Below, piece after piece: positions 1-10,950 of a stretch of DNA of 64,000 nt. Numbering within the stretch: position 1 is the first letter of the stretch; every line of letters begins with the position of its first letter. Source of the DNA: Coenobita brevimanus (lineage: Eukaryota > Arthropoda > Malacostraca > Decapoda > Coenobitidae); NCBI GenBank assembly GCA_032717465.1, contig CM064690.1, positions 11,626,093 through 11,690,092 of the forward strand, given 5' to 3'. The notes below the pieces were generated by a model. It was not told where the DNA came from, made no database searches, and saw only the letters and a list, made by a program, of their open reading frames with translations. Both the position numbers and the translations under genes were made by a program.

Positions 1-1
1 T

Positions 2-118
2 AAAGATAAAAATCAGAGATTGACAAGATGGAGTCTACTTCTTCAGGAGTATTCATTAGACATACAACATGTCAAGGGGAAAGAAAATGTTATTGCAGAT
101 TGCTTATCTAGACTTTAG
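2..118 (+). pseudogene. 3' end of RNase H of a Ty3/gypsy-type LTR retrotransposon (cut by window edge)
   Basis: Thirty-eight codons and a TAG stop are visible, reading in frame from base 2. They match the end of the RNase H of the minus-strand element at 54459-54950: the segment before the 'QHVKGKENVI' stretch and the final catalytic aspartate in 'IADCLSR' are the same apart from a few substitutions. This copy ends at CTT TAG, where the other copy has CTT AAG and reads on into its LTR. The rest of the element lies left of the window. RNase H removes the RNA strand during reverse transcription. The RNase H is followed directly by a polypurine tract and an LTR, so no integrase lies downstream of it. 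Confidence 0.85.
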
Positions 119-166
119 ACAGATTGTTTTAGAGTAATAAGAAATTTCCTTTGTAAATTTCTTTTT

Positions 167-179
167 CTTTGTGGGGAGG
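167..179 (+). other. Polypurine tract of the left LTR element
   Basis: A short G-rich run (ctttgtggggagg) lies immediately 5' of the LTR start TGTTAC. It is the expected primer for plus-strand DNA synthesis and is repeated in mirror position at 54476-54488 beside the other element. Confidence 0.7.
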
Positions 180-962
180 TGTTACATAGCCTATGATTTC
201 ATCATCCTTTGTGTAATTTTAACGCACAGTTGCTGCATGTTTGATCACGAGCGTGTTCTGCCTCAGTCCCCCATTCTACCGTTATAGTAGAGTAAGTCGT
301 TCTCTCTGTTATTCAGAGCGGGATTTTCTGCTCTTTGTCCCCATGGCTTCATTTGCGCGTCCTTCTTACAAGTTGTATCAAGCTCTCCTGGCCCCTATAT
401 AATGAGCTCAGTCTCTGCATCATTGCCACTTAGATCTGCTCCTCATTTTGTTCACATCTCTGTCCTCCCCTGTACAGATATTATTTTTGTGAGTGCTCAA
501 GAAATCTCCAAACATCTAGCAGCTGTGTGTAATTTGAGTATAAGTGTTATTGCATTTTTTCTTGTACTGTGTAGCATAAGGTTAATTCTTGGGCCTAGTG
601 AGGTTTTTGATTAATGTTGGGTTTTATGTCATTCATTTTTGATAATAGTTTGTATCTGTAATAATTTATCTGGCATTCACTGAGTATTATCTGGTATCTC
701 ATTTTATCAGGGCTGACTAAGATAAATTTACTCTTGCTAATTTCGTGTTAATAGAGGCTATTGCAGTTAACCATATATTTAACCTGTTTATTTACCATTA
801 CATTATCCTTATGAGTCCTGAATGTTTTGTTGTTAGTTTGAGCATTAAACTTTAACTTGTAATTTTACCTAACTCTTTTGTTTTGAACCTGGAACTTTAC
901 GGGACAGTAGTGATTTTTAGTATTCTCACTTAAAGTGTACATTATCTTTCTGTTCCGTAACA
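180..962 (+). mobile_element. 3' LTR of the left-edge gypsy-type element
   Basis: The 783-bp repeat begins TGTTACATAG and ends CCGTAACA, giving TG...CA ends and a short inverted terminal motif (TGTTAC/GTAACA). It is a diverged reverse complement of the two LTRs at 53685-54475 and 59142-59932. A TATA-like box (CCTATATAAT, 394-403) sits at the same place as in those LTRs. The right flank is a long (AT)n array, so the target duplication cannot be read. Confidence 0.9.
394..403 (+). promoter_or_regulatory. TATA-like box in the LTR
   Basis: CCTATATAAT is conserved in position in all three LTRs of this family in the window, which is consistent with the U3 promoter. The transcription start was not determined. 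Confidence 0.5.
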
Positions 963-1190
<228 letters not shown>

Positions 1191-1429
1191 ACAAAGTGGT
1201 AGGTCGGTGTGCCCACCATCCACTCACTCGCTGTAGTCCTGCTCTCGGGTGACTACTCTTTCCTGTCTTCCTTCCTTTTATCCAGCCTTCCTCTTCTGCC
1301 TTCCTTTCCTTCTATCTTTCCTCTTCCTTCTGTTTACAAGTGGCTCTACACTGAGTGACAAGCTAAATAGTTTCGCGTACACCAGGAAACCATTTACTAC
1401 GCTGGGAGGTAACAATATAACCATACAAT
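1191..1429. other. No gene seen
   Basis: Unremarkable sequence with a CCTTCC-rich patch at about 1258-1335. I see no coding or RNA feature. Confidence 0.6.
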
Positions 1430-1630
1430 GGTGCCTGGTGGTTTAGTGGATAAATAAGGCGCTCCAGCTGGATTAAGCCTGTGTAGGTTCATATCCAAGG
1501 AGTTGTTGGGGTTTATTGTTCAATTAATGCCACTGATGGATGAGTGAGGCTGGTCACTCATCTTAAATGTCAGGACCAACTTGCCTAGCCATGGCGCCTA
1601 CATTCCTCATGGGACAACACAGGTTTAGAT
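1430..1630 (+). mobile_element. tRNA-derived SINE (type 1)
   Basis: A tRNA-like head carries a Pol III box A (TGGTTTAGTGG, 1439-1449) and box B (GGTTCATATCC, 1486-1496) at tRNA-like spacing. About 130 bp of unrelated body follow, up to a (CGTTT)n tract. Box spacing and sequence are seen directly; the SINE assignment follows from known tRNA-SINE architecture. The body matches nothing else in the window. Confidence 0.65.
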
Positions 1631-1658
1631 CGTTTCGTTTCGTTTCGTTTCGTTTTTA
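1631..1658. repeat. (CGTTT)n pentanucleotide repeat
   Basis: About five CGTTT units. On the minus strand this is an (AAACG)n tail that directly follows the LINE fragment at 1659-2445, so it is probably that LINE's 3' tail. Confidence 0.7.
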
Positions 1659-2445
1659 AAGGCTCCAACATGCTTGCATGTGTCGGCCTTGGTCACCTAA
1701 TGGCGGCTTTCCACGCTGCACGATCCATTGCAGCCTCCCTGTTCAGTCCCTTAACCCTAAGGTCACACTTAATGACCTCGTCCCATGTCTTTCTCGGTCT
1801 ACCCCTCATAACCCCACCCCCAATATTAACACTTCTCACCTTCCTCACCCAATTATCATCCCTCATCCTCTCCACATGTCCAAACCACCTCAATCTACCT
1901 CTCCTCATCACAACACCAATACACTCCAGTCCCATCCTACCTCTCAACTCTTCCATTGTAAACCCAGCCCCTCCAGGCCTTGGACGCAGGGACGCACTGC
2001 ACATCCACCTAATCATTGTCATTTCTGTACGTCTGAGCCGGCGAATGTCTTCCTCCTTCACTGCCCAGGTCTCACTGCTATACAGCATTACACTCCTAAC
2101 ACATGCTGCATACAAAGACCCCTTAGCACGTAGGGAGAGCCCTCTCAATGTCAGGAGAGGCAAGAGCTCCCTGAACTTCTTCCAACCACTTCTCACCCTA
2201 GCCACAGAGCTAGCTCCAGCCCCACCTCCAGCACACAACATGTCTCCCAAATAAGAAAACTCTTCCACACACTCAAGAGATTCACCAGCAAGTTCAATCC
2301 TTTCACGTCTGACGATCTCCACCTGTCTCACCTCTGGCACGCCGTACACAAAATCAGCATTATCTCGCAGTCTACCTCTGATACCACTACATCTCTTATG
2401 CACCCATATATCACACACACCGCACAAGATGGAATTACTTCCCAT
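1659..2445 (-). mobile_element. 5'-truncated non-LTR retrotransposon, 3' end of ORF2
   Basis: An uninterrupted 250-codon frame (2445 to 1693) encodes the region downstream of the RT catalytic core. Visible parts are an N-terminal Cys/His pattern ('CGVCDIWVHKRCSG'), a thumb-like 'FSYLGDML', a 'LYSSETWAVK' stretch and the 'LRWFGHVERM' signature typical of RTE/CR1-like ORF2 C-termini in invertebrates. Catalytic RT motifs and the endonuclease are absent, so it is a dead 5'-truncated insertion. It ends in an (AAACG)n tail on its 3' side and abuts a (TATC)n array on its 5' side. The clade is uncertain. It is distinct from families X and Y below. Confidence 0.75.
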
Positions 2446-2558
2446 CTATCTATACATCTATCTATCTACATCTATCTATCTATCTATCAATCTCTCTATC
2501 TATATATCTATCTATCTACATCTATCTATCGATCTATCAATCTATCTATCTATATATA
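2443..2558. repeat. (TATC)n microsatellite
   Basis: Imperfect TATC/TACATCTA tetranucleotide array between a LINE fragment and a SINE. Confidence 0.9.
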
Positions 2559-2948
2559 GGAGCCTCTGTGGTACAGTGGTAAAGTGTGCATTATCGTACA
2601 CTGAAGAACGAGGGTTCGCGCCCCGCCAGGGTAAAAAACTTTGGGAGCGTTCTTCTGGCCACGTACTGCATTGGCGGACACAAGGGGTGCTGTGGCTGAA
2701 CCAGTGTCGCATACTATAAAGTATGCTTGCACCCAGTCGGTTCTTGCGGGCCGATTACACTTGGTTCACAGACTACACACACATCCAAAGCCATTCCAAC
2801 ACAACAATTACACTTACAAGCACTTCTCACCCTACATACAGTCTCTACTAGACAGCCTAAGCCACTTGGTAGAGATACATTGAGTGTATAGTCCCCACTT
2901 CTGTAGGGATAGGCCGGTCCTGCAGTGGACACTCAAACGGCTGATGAT
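2559..2948 (+). mobile_element. tRNA-derived SINE (type 2)
   Basis: It begins with a tRNA-like head: box A is TGTGGTACAGTGG near 2567-2579 and box B is GGTTCGCGCCC at 2613-2623. A body of about 300 bp ends in 'GGCTGATGATT' and runs into (AT)n. The 'ctgatgat' 3' end resembles that of RTE-type LINEs, which often mobilise SINEs; that link is inference. Confidence 0.65.
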
Positions 2949-4570
2949 TATATATATATATATATATATATATAAACACTCATTCGTCATTCTCTCTATC
3001 TATCTATCCCCACTTCCCAGTAAGCCCTCACAAGGTTTTAGTCTCTTCGTACCGTCAGTGGTCACTCCCATTTCTCAGAGCATTGCTATATGCTTCCCCT
3101 GCTCTCGATTTTTATTTTTTATTTAATTTTCTTGGCTCCTCCAGTAAGTTTTTATAATATTATTGTCTCCCAGTTAGTACTGATATTTTTCTTATTTTTT
3201 TTCATTTCATTAGGTTTCCGACTTTTTTTTCTTCCATTGAATTTTATATTTATACGATGTATATTGCTATGTTTTTCTCCTTGTACATAAAATTTACAGA
3301 GTTCATCTACCGGTATAAGAGTATTTGTTTCTCATCGATGCGTTCTGCACTGTCAAAATATTATACGAGAATTATATCTCCAAAAATATCTGAAAGGAGA
3401 TAACTTCATACTAAGATGATTTTCTGCATTAGCAGTTGTTAATTTTCTACTTACAGTTTTATCTTTGGCTCATCTTTCTTTGTCTTTATTGTCTTTTCCA
3501 TCTACTTCTGTTGCCTTTTCGCTTTATGTGTCAAAGTTTTAGTGCACTCCATCTACGTCTGTCGCTTTCCTACTGTCTCTGTCGAAATTTTTGATCCCTT
3601 CGTCTAAAATAGTTCAAAACCTCACCCTCTTTGCTAATCTGCTTCTCTCACCTGCTACGTTTCTTCCCATTTTGCTCTAATTATTTACAGGTTTGATTGC
3701 ATCTTTTTCGTCTACACATAGCCCTTCCTTCTTTGTCCCTACAAAACTGCATTTCCATCTGATTCTTTCTCTGTTTCGTATTTCGCCTTCTCTTTTCTCA
3801 CTATTTTTCATTATAGTCACGTCTGCTTCCTTTATTCAGTCTCTCAGTGTATCAACATCCATTATCGTCATCTTTGCCTCCCGCTGTATTCGTTGTTTCT
3901 GTTCATCTGATTTTACTGTATTGTAAATCCTCTTCTTCTATGTTTATTTTGTTGCCCTTTCTTTACCTATTTATTTTCCCTCCTCTTCTTATATGTCTGT
4001 TTAGTTCTTTGCTCTCTGTTCCGTCTATATTTCCGTCCTCTATTTATTTCTGCGTTTTTTCTTGGTCTTTGTTAAATCAATGATCAAATGAAAACTTAAA
4101 ACCCCCAGAAAAAATATCAGACAATTAGCCACGTTTAGAGTGGCCATAAAACCCGACAAGAAGACGCCGGTAAAAAATTCCCAATCCCTTTTACCAACCT
4201 CTTAACACTTGGTTTGTAGAAAGGAATATAAACGTGAGATTTTGTAGGCAGACAGTGGTTGCACTTGCAGAACTTGTGGAAGTCAACGATATAATACAGA
4301 ATTTAAGCAGATGAAATGACACATTACGAGTACTGATCAATGGATATGCAGAAAGAGGAATTGAAAAAAGAAGACTTAGAAAAGTAACCAAATGTTTAGT
4401 AAGACACATAGATATAAAAGTTAGAGACCTAGAGAAGCAACCCGGTATGGATAAATACAGTACAAAGATAATAAGAAAATTTACACCTTCTACCCGTCTT
4501 TCAACAACTGGCTTTTGGGGAGGAAAGTAAAAATGACAATTTCTGAGTAGACAGTTAAGTACTTAGGAAG

Positions 4571-4573
<3 letters not shown>
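2949..4573. other. Gene-free T-rich stretch
   Basis: A short (AT)n run (2949-2973) is followed by T- and pyrimidine-rich sequence to about 4085 and A-rich sequence after that. The short open frames have leucine/serine/phenylalanine-rich, repeat-like composition. I see no gene. Confidence 0.6.

Positions 4574-4633
<60 letters not shown>
4574..4633. repeat. (AT)n microsatellite
   Basis: Sixty bases of AT dinucleotide repeat in AT-rich surroundings. Confidence 0.95.
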
Positions 4634-4636
<3 letters not shown>

Positions 4637-5640
4637 GATTTACAGATAACTAGAGATCCAAACAACAATCAGTATATTGGTAGTGAAACAGATGAATCGA
4701 TAGACAAGCACATATAACCTCTGTGCAACTGGAAGGCGGCGACTCCAGGGTGACTGCAGCCTCATCTAGCATCTCTAGAGGAAAGGAAGCACTTCTCCCA
4801 CTGCACAGTTTCGTTTGTCGCGCGTGTCCGTTTACTGATCATCCCTCTTGTACCTGCCTTAACTAATATTTTAATAGCTTATTGTCCTTAATTACTCGAA
4901 GTAGGGTCAGGGAGTAGTGTGAGCCTTTATAAAGTACCACCACATGATGCTAGTTTTGTTTGTAATATTGTTCTAGATATGAAGTATTTAATACAAACAA
5001 TTCCATTGTGCATAAACAATATACGGTTCCTCTATGGGTTGGTGGGCCACATTCACAGTTTCCGTAAATGCTATGACTGGCAATCAAAACTTTGCTGAAG
5101 GTGGCACTTCAAAGTGTCGCCCCCAGTGACTACCTTTGTTGTTGTTGTTGTTGTGACCCCGGGCTCATATGAAACGTGAATCTGGTGGACTGCAGGCTCA
5201 ACCTGCATTTCTCCCACTGCCTTCATTCCGGTGGACAGAGATGGAGTTAAGGGGCTCATGTACTGTATAACCAGGCAGTTGAACTGCCGGATGATATCGG
5301 TGCCAGAATAAGAAGGTGTCTATTTCTAGCACTATAACTACTGCAAATAAAAGAAACGGAGAGGCTTCACTATCCTAATCAGTTATATCCTCATTAGTGT
5401 CACAGGATTTCATCTCTATTACTTCCAGATTTGATCTTACCAGAGAGAGAGAATTTATACAGTATCCGGTATTAAACTAATTGTAGTTTTACTGCAGCCC
5501 GTATTCACGTATTCATTCAGGTTAGGCGTGACCCATTGCATTAAATGTCTTAAAAACAACCTCCATTAAGTCAGTCACTTTCCAAGCGACATATTTTTTT
5601 GTTGCTAACAAAATCACGCCTCCATGTTGATCTTTCTCAC
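4634..5640. other. Gene-free stretch
   Basis: Contains a (GTT)n run at about 5137-5154. The segment 5040-5290 is more GC-rich and may be an old interspersed repeat, but no terminal structure is visible. Otherwise nothing recognisable. Confidence 0.5.
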
Positions 5641-5668
5641 TATAGTACCCTTGCATCTATCCAGAGTG

Positions 5669-5700
<32 letters not shown>

Positions 5701-7260
5701 TAACATTCCATTTCTTCTAAACTTTTTCTCTCCTACTCATTTCCCCCTCTTCCACTGCTGATCTCCCTCTCCCCTGTCTTTTCTTATCTATATTTTTCCA
5801 ATTTTTAATCAAGTTTTTGCTTCTCTCTCTTACCCCCTCTTTTTTGTTCCATTCTTGTATTTACTCCCTTTCCTTACTTTTCTCTTTCCTTTTCCCTCCT
5901 CCATCTCATGTTCGTTCCTTTCCTACTTTTCCTTCTCCATTTCCTCCCCTTTCTTTCCACCATCGTCATCATTCTTTCCTCTTTTCTTCTCCTTTATTTC
6001 TTTCCACTGTTCTTCCCCTCTTCTTCCTGCTCTCCTTTCCCTTGTCTCATTTTTTCTTTCTTCCTTTATTTCCTTTTTCTCTTCCTTATCTCCTTCTATA
6101 TCCCTTCCTCTCTCCCCTCACTCTCTCTTCCTTTTCCCTACCCCTCTCCGTCTCCCTCCTCCCACCCTTCCCTCCCCCTGCCCCTCCCCCACCCCCACCC
6201 TCCGACACTCAGCTGGTCGGCGACTCTGTGAGAAAGTGAAGACCACACCTGCCATCATCACTCCCTCTCTGTCCCCTTACCTTCCAGTCCCTCTTACTCC
6301 CTGCCCCTCCCCCTCTTACCTCCCTGCCCCTCCCCCTCTTTCCTCTCTGCCCATCCCGATCTTACTCCCAGTCCCTCCTTCTCTTAACCCTTCTGCCCCA
6401 CCCCTCCAACCACCTGACCCACACCTACCCCTATCCCTAGCCAATAATCATTCATTTAAATCCGCTGCCCTTCTAACGTCACTACTCCCCTGGCCCTTTT
6501 CCAGTGCCTCCCACTCTCCCCGTCCTTCCTATCTCTCTGCCCTCTCCATCCCTCTCGTTTCCCTCTCCAAAGCACCTGCTTCCCTTCTATTCCCCCATCT
6601 CCCTTTCCTACGCCGCTGTTATCCTACAATTCCCATGTTTCCCTTACTCACTAGACCCTTCTCAGTCACTTCACTTTCCTGCCTTTCTATCCTCGTCCTT
6701 AACTGGTTGAATGGTCTTGTTAGTTACAACTCTCCCTATACCAAATAACCAATAAAGGACCAACAGGTTTGTTGCTGTTTGCTTTCCTTTGTACTCCTTT
6801 GTACTCCCTGTCCCTCAACCCCTCCAACTCCCCTTGCCCCTCACAGATTTCCCTGTCTCACTCTCCTAATGCCCTATCCCCTACCTACTCCCAAGCAACT
6901 TTATATCTTCTTTTCTCTCTCTGATCCCCGTGTCTCCCACTCCTACCCCCAATCCCCTCTTTCATATTCCCCCTGTCCCTCCTCGTACCCCTCCATGCCC
7001 CTTTCCTATGGCCTCCTTTCCCCTTCCCACCTCCTTGTCTCTCCTGCCCCTCACATACACCCACTTCACACCCGCCCTCACAACAAGCGGTCCCGCCCTC
7101 ACCCTTACCCTTACATCTGCCCTCACTGACAACACCCAGAGTCACTCATACAGTATTTAATCCTCACCCATCTCTCAGACATTTAGTCACCCTGCCCTTA
7201 TATTCTCACCCTAATGCAGTTTCGTCTTACAACACTCACATTTTGCCATTCCTGTCACCT
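5641..7260. repeat. Long pyrimidine-rich (C+T) tract
   Basis: About 1.6 kb of the + strand is dominated by C and T (CTCTCT, CCTCCC, TTCCTT runs), starting with a clean (CT)n at about 5669-5697. Only short mixed gaps occur, such as 6710-6770. The overlapping proline/serine/leucine-rich open frames in all + frames are composition artefacts. Homopurine/homopyrimidine tracts can adopt triplex DNA; whether this one does is inference. Confidence 0.7.
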
Positions 7261-7287
7261 GCTACGACAGCACTAACCTTTGTCCTA

Positions 7288-7289
<2 letters not shown>

Positions 7290-7326
<37 letters not shown>
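7290..7326. repeat. (CA)n microsatellite
   Basis: About 18 CA units. Confidence 0.95.
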
Positions 7327-7327
<1 letters not shown>

Positions 7328-7804
7328 CGTAGGCCCTTCTCGTATTGTATATACAAACAGTGAACCCTGCTGTCATTTACATCTTAATCATAATACTATC
7401 CTACATCCAAATTCTAGACACACTTCTCACACACATGCTTACCCAAGTCACTACCCTCACTTATAACATCCACAGTCGCCCCTGACCTCACGTCCAACAT
7501 CTTCCTTCATCCCTGCTAAGTGAGTAATCTTTGATTTCATTCTGCTGCACAGAGGAGTAGACTGTAGCACCAGTCGAGCAGGGCAGTACTCCTGAGGTGG
7601 ATGGAAAGCTGATGACAGGGAGTGCTGGAGCTCCTGTTTCATCAGCCCTCAGGACTAGTTCCTGACCATCCCCCTTTGCTGAACTTTTTCAGTGTCTCAG
7701 TTACACAGAGAGTAGGCCAGCATGCTCTCCAGTACAAATTTCTCTATCTTCACCAAACTACATGCACAGTACACACTACACTTCCTATTCAAAAATCAAC
7801 AAAA

Positions 7805-8896
7805 ATGGCGTCTATTAATCAAGCCTCGGAGTCCCCAGGGGGGGGGACCATAAATGCCCCCGCCATCTGCCCCTCTCCCGGTGACGACTCGAGGTGCCTG
7901 GAACCACTGTCTGACTCTCTTCTTCTTCATTTCTGCAACATTCGCGGCCTTTCATCTAACTTTCGCTCTGTTGAGCACCACCTCTCCTCCTCTAAACCTC
8001 ACCTTCTTTTTCTGACGGAGACTCAGCTGTCTGAGGCAACCGACAGCAAACCCTTTTCTGTATCCTCCTACTTTCTCTATACTCATTTCAAAGCCAAAGG
8101 TGGCTGTTGTGTATACATACGCAACGACTTATCTTGCTCTCGTGTTCCTGAACTTGATTCTTCTGAATTCTCCACACTCTGGCTTCGGCTTTCCTGTCAT
8201 TCTCTGACTAAATATATCTGTGCTGTTTACTTATCCCCTAATTCTACTGACTATCAAAAATTCTTCGACTATCTTACTTCTACGATGGAACACATTCTGT
8301 CCATTTCTCCTTTCTCTGAAATCTCCATTCTTGGAGATTTCAATGTTCACCACCACCTTTGGCTCTCCTCTCCTTTCACGGATCCACCTGGTGAACAAGC
8401 CTACATCTTTTCTATCCTTAATGACCTAGAGCAGCTTGTACAGCACCCTACCCATATCCCTGACCGCCTTGGAGAGAGCTCCAACATACTTGACCTCTTC
8501 CTCACAACTAATCCTTCTGCTTACTCTGTTAATCTTTTCTCTCCGTTGGGCTCCTCTGATCACAACCTTATTACCTTAACCTGTCCTATCACTCTGGTAC
8601 GGCCTGTGGACCCTCCAGGGAAACGTCGTCTGTGGCATTTTGGAGCCGCGAACTGGGAGGCCCTCAGGCAGTACTTCTTTGATTTTCCCTGGAATGATTA
8701 TTGCTTCCATGGCCATGAGCCATCTGAGTGTTCCTTGCGCATTATGGAGGTTATTCTCTTGGGCATGGAAGCATACATTCCTTTCTCATATCCTTTGACT
8801 AACGCAAGAAAGCCTTGGTTTAATCACGCTTGTTCTAATGCTGTCCGCAACAAGGAGAAGGGCCTACAAAAGGTACCGGAGCCAACCCATCCCTGA
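7805..8896 (+). pseudogene. Family-X LINE ORF2, apurinic endonuclease part
   Basis: I take the ATG at 7805 (MASINQ...) as the start, because the upstream codons look like 5' UTR. The frame shows the endonuclease landmarks in order: 'FCNIRGL' (Asn), 'LFLTETQL' (catalytic Glu), 'CCVYIRNDL', 'AVYLSPNS', 'ILGDFNVHH' (Asp/Asn/His) and 'SSDHNLIT' (final Asp-His). The enzyme nicks target DNA to prime reverse transcription. The frame is lost near 8857 by one extra A compared with the same point in copy B (17975), and the RT continues in the frame opened at 8838. This copy would therefore not make an intact ORF2. Confidence 0.8.
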
Positions 8897-9447
8897 ATCA
8901 CATCATCTTTACGTTTCTGCCCGGAATCGTGCTAAGTCTGTTCTTCGCTCTACTAAAAATAATTTCATCCATACTAAATGCTCTCAACTCTCCAACTCGA
9001 ATTCTTCCCGCTTCTTCTGGCACCTTGCCAAAAATCTTTCTAACAACTTTACCTCATCATCCTTCCCTCCTCTTTTCTACTCTGATGGTTCTGTAGCTAT
9101 TTCTTCTACTGATAAAGCAGATCTCTTCGCACAGACTTTCTCCTCCAATTCCACCTTAGACGATTCCGGTGCTGTTCCTCCATCACTTCTCCCCTCTGAC
9201 TTCCTCATGGCTGACATTAAAATTTCTTCAGTTGATGTATTTTCTGCCATCACTGGCCTCAGTACTAACAAGGCATATGGGCCTGATGGGGTCCCTCCTG
9301 TTGTTCTCAAGAACTGTGCTTCTGTGCTTACACCCTGCCTAGGCAAACTCTTTCGCCTTTGTCTGTCAACTTGTACCTTTCCTTCTTGCTGGAAGTTTGC
9401 TCTCATTCAGCCAGTCCCAAAGAAGGGTGACCACTCCCAACCCTCCA
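8838..9447 (+). pseudogene. Family-X LINE ORF2, N-terminal reverse transcriptase part
   Basis: This frame continues the ORF2 after the frameshift. It holds the linker 'FFWHLAKNL' and the first RT blocks ('[14 protein letters not shown]', '[17 protein letters not shown]'). It stops at the 100-N gap before the palm motifs. Beyond the gap (9548 on) the sequence is unrelated low-complexity DNA, so the gap size or join may be wrong. Confidence 0.8.
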
Positions 9448-9547
9448 NNNNNNNNNNNNNNNNNNNNNNNNNNNNNNNNNNNNNNNNNNNNNNNNNNNNN
9501 NNNNNNNNNNNNNNNNNNNNNNNNNNNNNNNNNNNNNNNNNNNNNNN
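9448..9547. other. Assembly gap (100 N)
   Basis: Exactly 100 N, the conventional size for a gap of unknown length. The LINE reading into it does not resume on the other side. Confidence 1.
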
Positions 9548-9714
9548 AGTTTTTCTTTATAATATAAGGTATAAAAAATACAAAACCAAAAAAAAATTAA
9601 AAAAAAAAAAAATAAAAAAAATAAGATTAAAATTATTATATTTATATGTACGTTTGCATGAAAGTGTGTCTGTATGTATGCATGGAAGTGTGTGTGTGTG
9701 TGTGTGTATATATG

Positions 9715-9760
<46 letters not shown>

Positions 9761-9854
9761 TGTATATATATATATATATATATATATGGAATTAATAACC
9801 AGGGGCTTCGGCCCCAATGGTTGATAGGCCGGAAAAAAAAACAAAAAAAAAAAC
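9548..9854. repeat. Low-complexity block: A-rich, (GT)n, (AT)n
   Basis: An A-rich stretch (9575-9630), a (GT)n run (9689-9708) and (AT)n (9719-9787) are followed by a small GC hairpin-like 'ggggcttcggcccc' (9800-9813) and further A-runs. Confidence 0.85.
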
Positions 9855-9900
9855 ACGACTGCTGGCGGTCAGTTCTTAAGGTCTCACCCTCTACATCAAC

Positions 9901-10333
9901 ATGAGCAGCCCTACAGCCATCAAAGAGACAAGAAGCTGTAATTGGGGTAGGAAAGAAACCCTGTTATTAATAGACCTGTACCGACAGAATCCTTGCTTGT
10001 GGAATGTGAAAGCTGAAGTGTATAGAGACAGAAATAAACGTGTGGCGGCAATTAACGTAATAACCGATGGGGTGAAAAAGAGTGGATTTTCTGTAAACAC
10101 AACAGAAGTAAAGAAAAAAATAGAAGCTCTTCGTAATCAGTATAGGCGAGAGCTCCGGAAATTGGAGAAATCTAAAAAGTCTGGGGTTGGCACTGAGGAT
10201 ATTTATATCCCAACATTTATGGTGTTTCCATGAACTCAGTTTCCTCACCAATGGTGACAAAATACGCCAGTCAGTGTCAAATATGGATTCCCACGTTCCG
10301 GACGATATCGTCGAGGAACATTCTGATTCTGAG
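9901..10333 (+). pseudogene. MADF protein of the Harbinger element, exon 1 (frameshifted)
   Basis: The ATG at 9901 opens a frame with a MADF (Myb/SANT-like in Adf-1) domain: 'LLIDLYRQNPCLW', then the helix with 'VKKKIEALRNQYRRELRK'. In known PIF/Harbinger transposons this partner binds DNA and helps bring in the transposase. Near 10205-10216 the frame breaks by one base. The next frame continues sensibly ('LWCFHELSFLTNGD...') to 'HSDSE' and a consensus donor GTACGT at 10334. Exon 2 at 12096 joins in phase 0. The frameshift could be decay or a sequencing error, as it lies next to homopolymers. Confidence 0.75.
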
Positions 10334-10341
10334 GTACGTAT

Positions 10342-10371
10342 GCAATCTCTGTCTCTCTCTCTCTCTTTCTT

Positions 10372-10445
<74 letters not shown>
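10342..10445. repeat. (CT)n microsatellite in the MADF intron
   Basis: About 100 bases of CT repeat with a few TTTC steps, starting 9 bases after the splice donor. Confidence 0.95.
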
Positions 10446-10448
<3 letters not shown>

Positions 10449-10950
10449 ATGGAGGGTTCTGACAGAATTATTTTTATTATTAGTATTATTATTATTATTA
10501 ATTAGTAGTAGTAGTTAGTAGTAGCTTCCTTCAAGAGATGATCACTGTGTGTGTGTGTGCTATTCAAACACCTCACATAGAATTTTATGTAGTAATGGAG
10601 TATATTACCTTCTGTGAAACCAGGGATATGGCCTTATCTCGATAAAAATCGAGATAAGTGTAGCGTGACACACCGGTTACGAAGCTACGGCCTACAGGGA
10701 TTACAACGCATGTACAGTCCCCGTCATTAATTCTGATCCAGTCTAAGTAATTTTGGATATGAAGGTATTGTACCATAAAAAGTTGTTCCCAAGAAAAATA
10801 ATATTTATTTGTATCCAATAACTATGTATTAAAATACATACTTACAGTATATATACTGTTAACCAGTTAATTCATGCCATGTTATACTCATACATACGTT
10901 AATAACAACATTACCGGGCTTTCCCTATTTTATTGTATGTCCCAAGTCAG

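Larger units (their letters stand above)
7540..9447 (+). mobile_element. Non-LTR retrotransposon, family X, copy A (5' part up to the assembly gap)
   Basis: This is the longest 5' portion of family X in the window: a putative 5' UTR (about 7540-7804), an apurinic endonuclease domain and the start of the reverse transcriptase. The sequence is lost in the N run at 9448. Other copies lie at 17332-18060 and 19873-21335, 34512-35525, 34073-34516 and 48251-48950 (minus), 50871-52553 and 52602-53432 (minus). From those copies the family ends in CTTCCTCGCATA followed by oligo(A). The overall plan (endonuclease, RT, A-tail) fits the Jockey/CR1 group of APE-type LINEs; the precise clade is not settled. 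Confidence 0.85.

Noticed and set aside
402..614. 70-codon frame in the left LTR
   Set aside because: It lies in U3/R-U5 downstream of the TATA-like box, is not conserved as a frame in the other LTRs, and has no recognisable domain.
5817..7160. Several overlapping Pro/Ser/Leu/Phe-rich open frames
   Set aside because: All + frames are open because the strand is nearly pure C+T. No domain, and no consistent frame.
7622..7804. In-frame N-terminal extension of the LINE endonuclease frame
   Set aside because: The stretch lacks endonuclease similarity and looks like 5' UTR; the ATG at 7805 is the better start.
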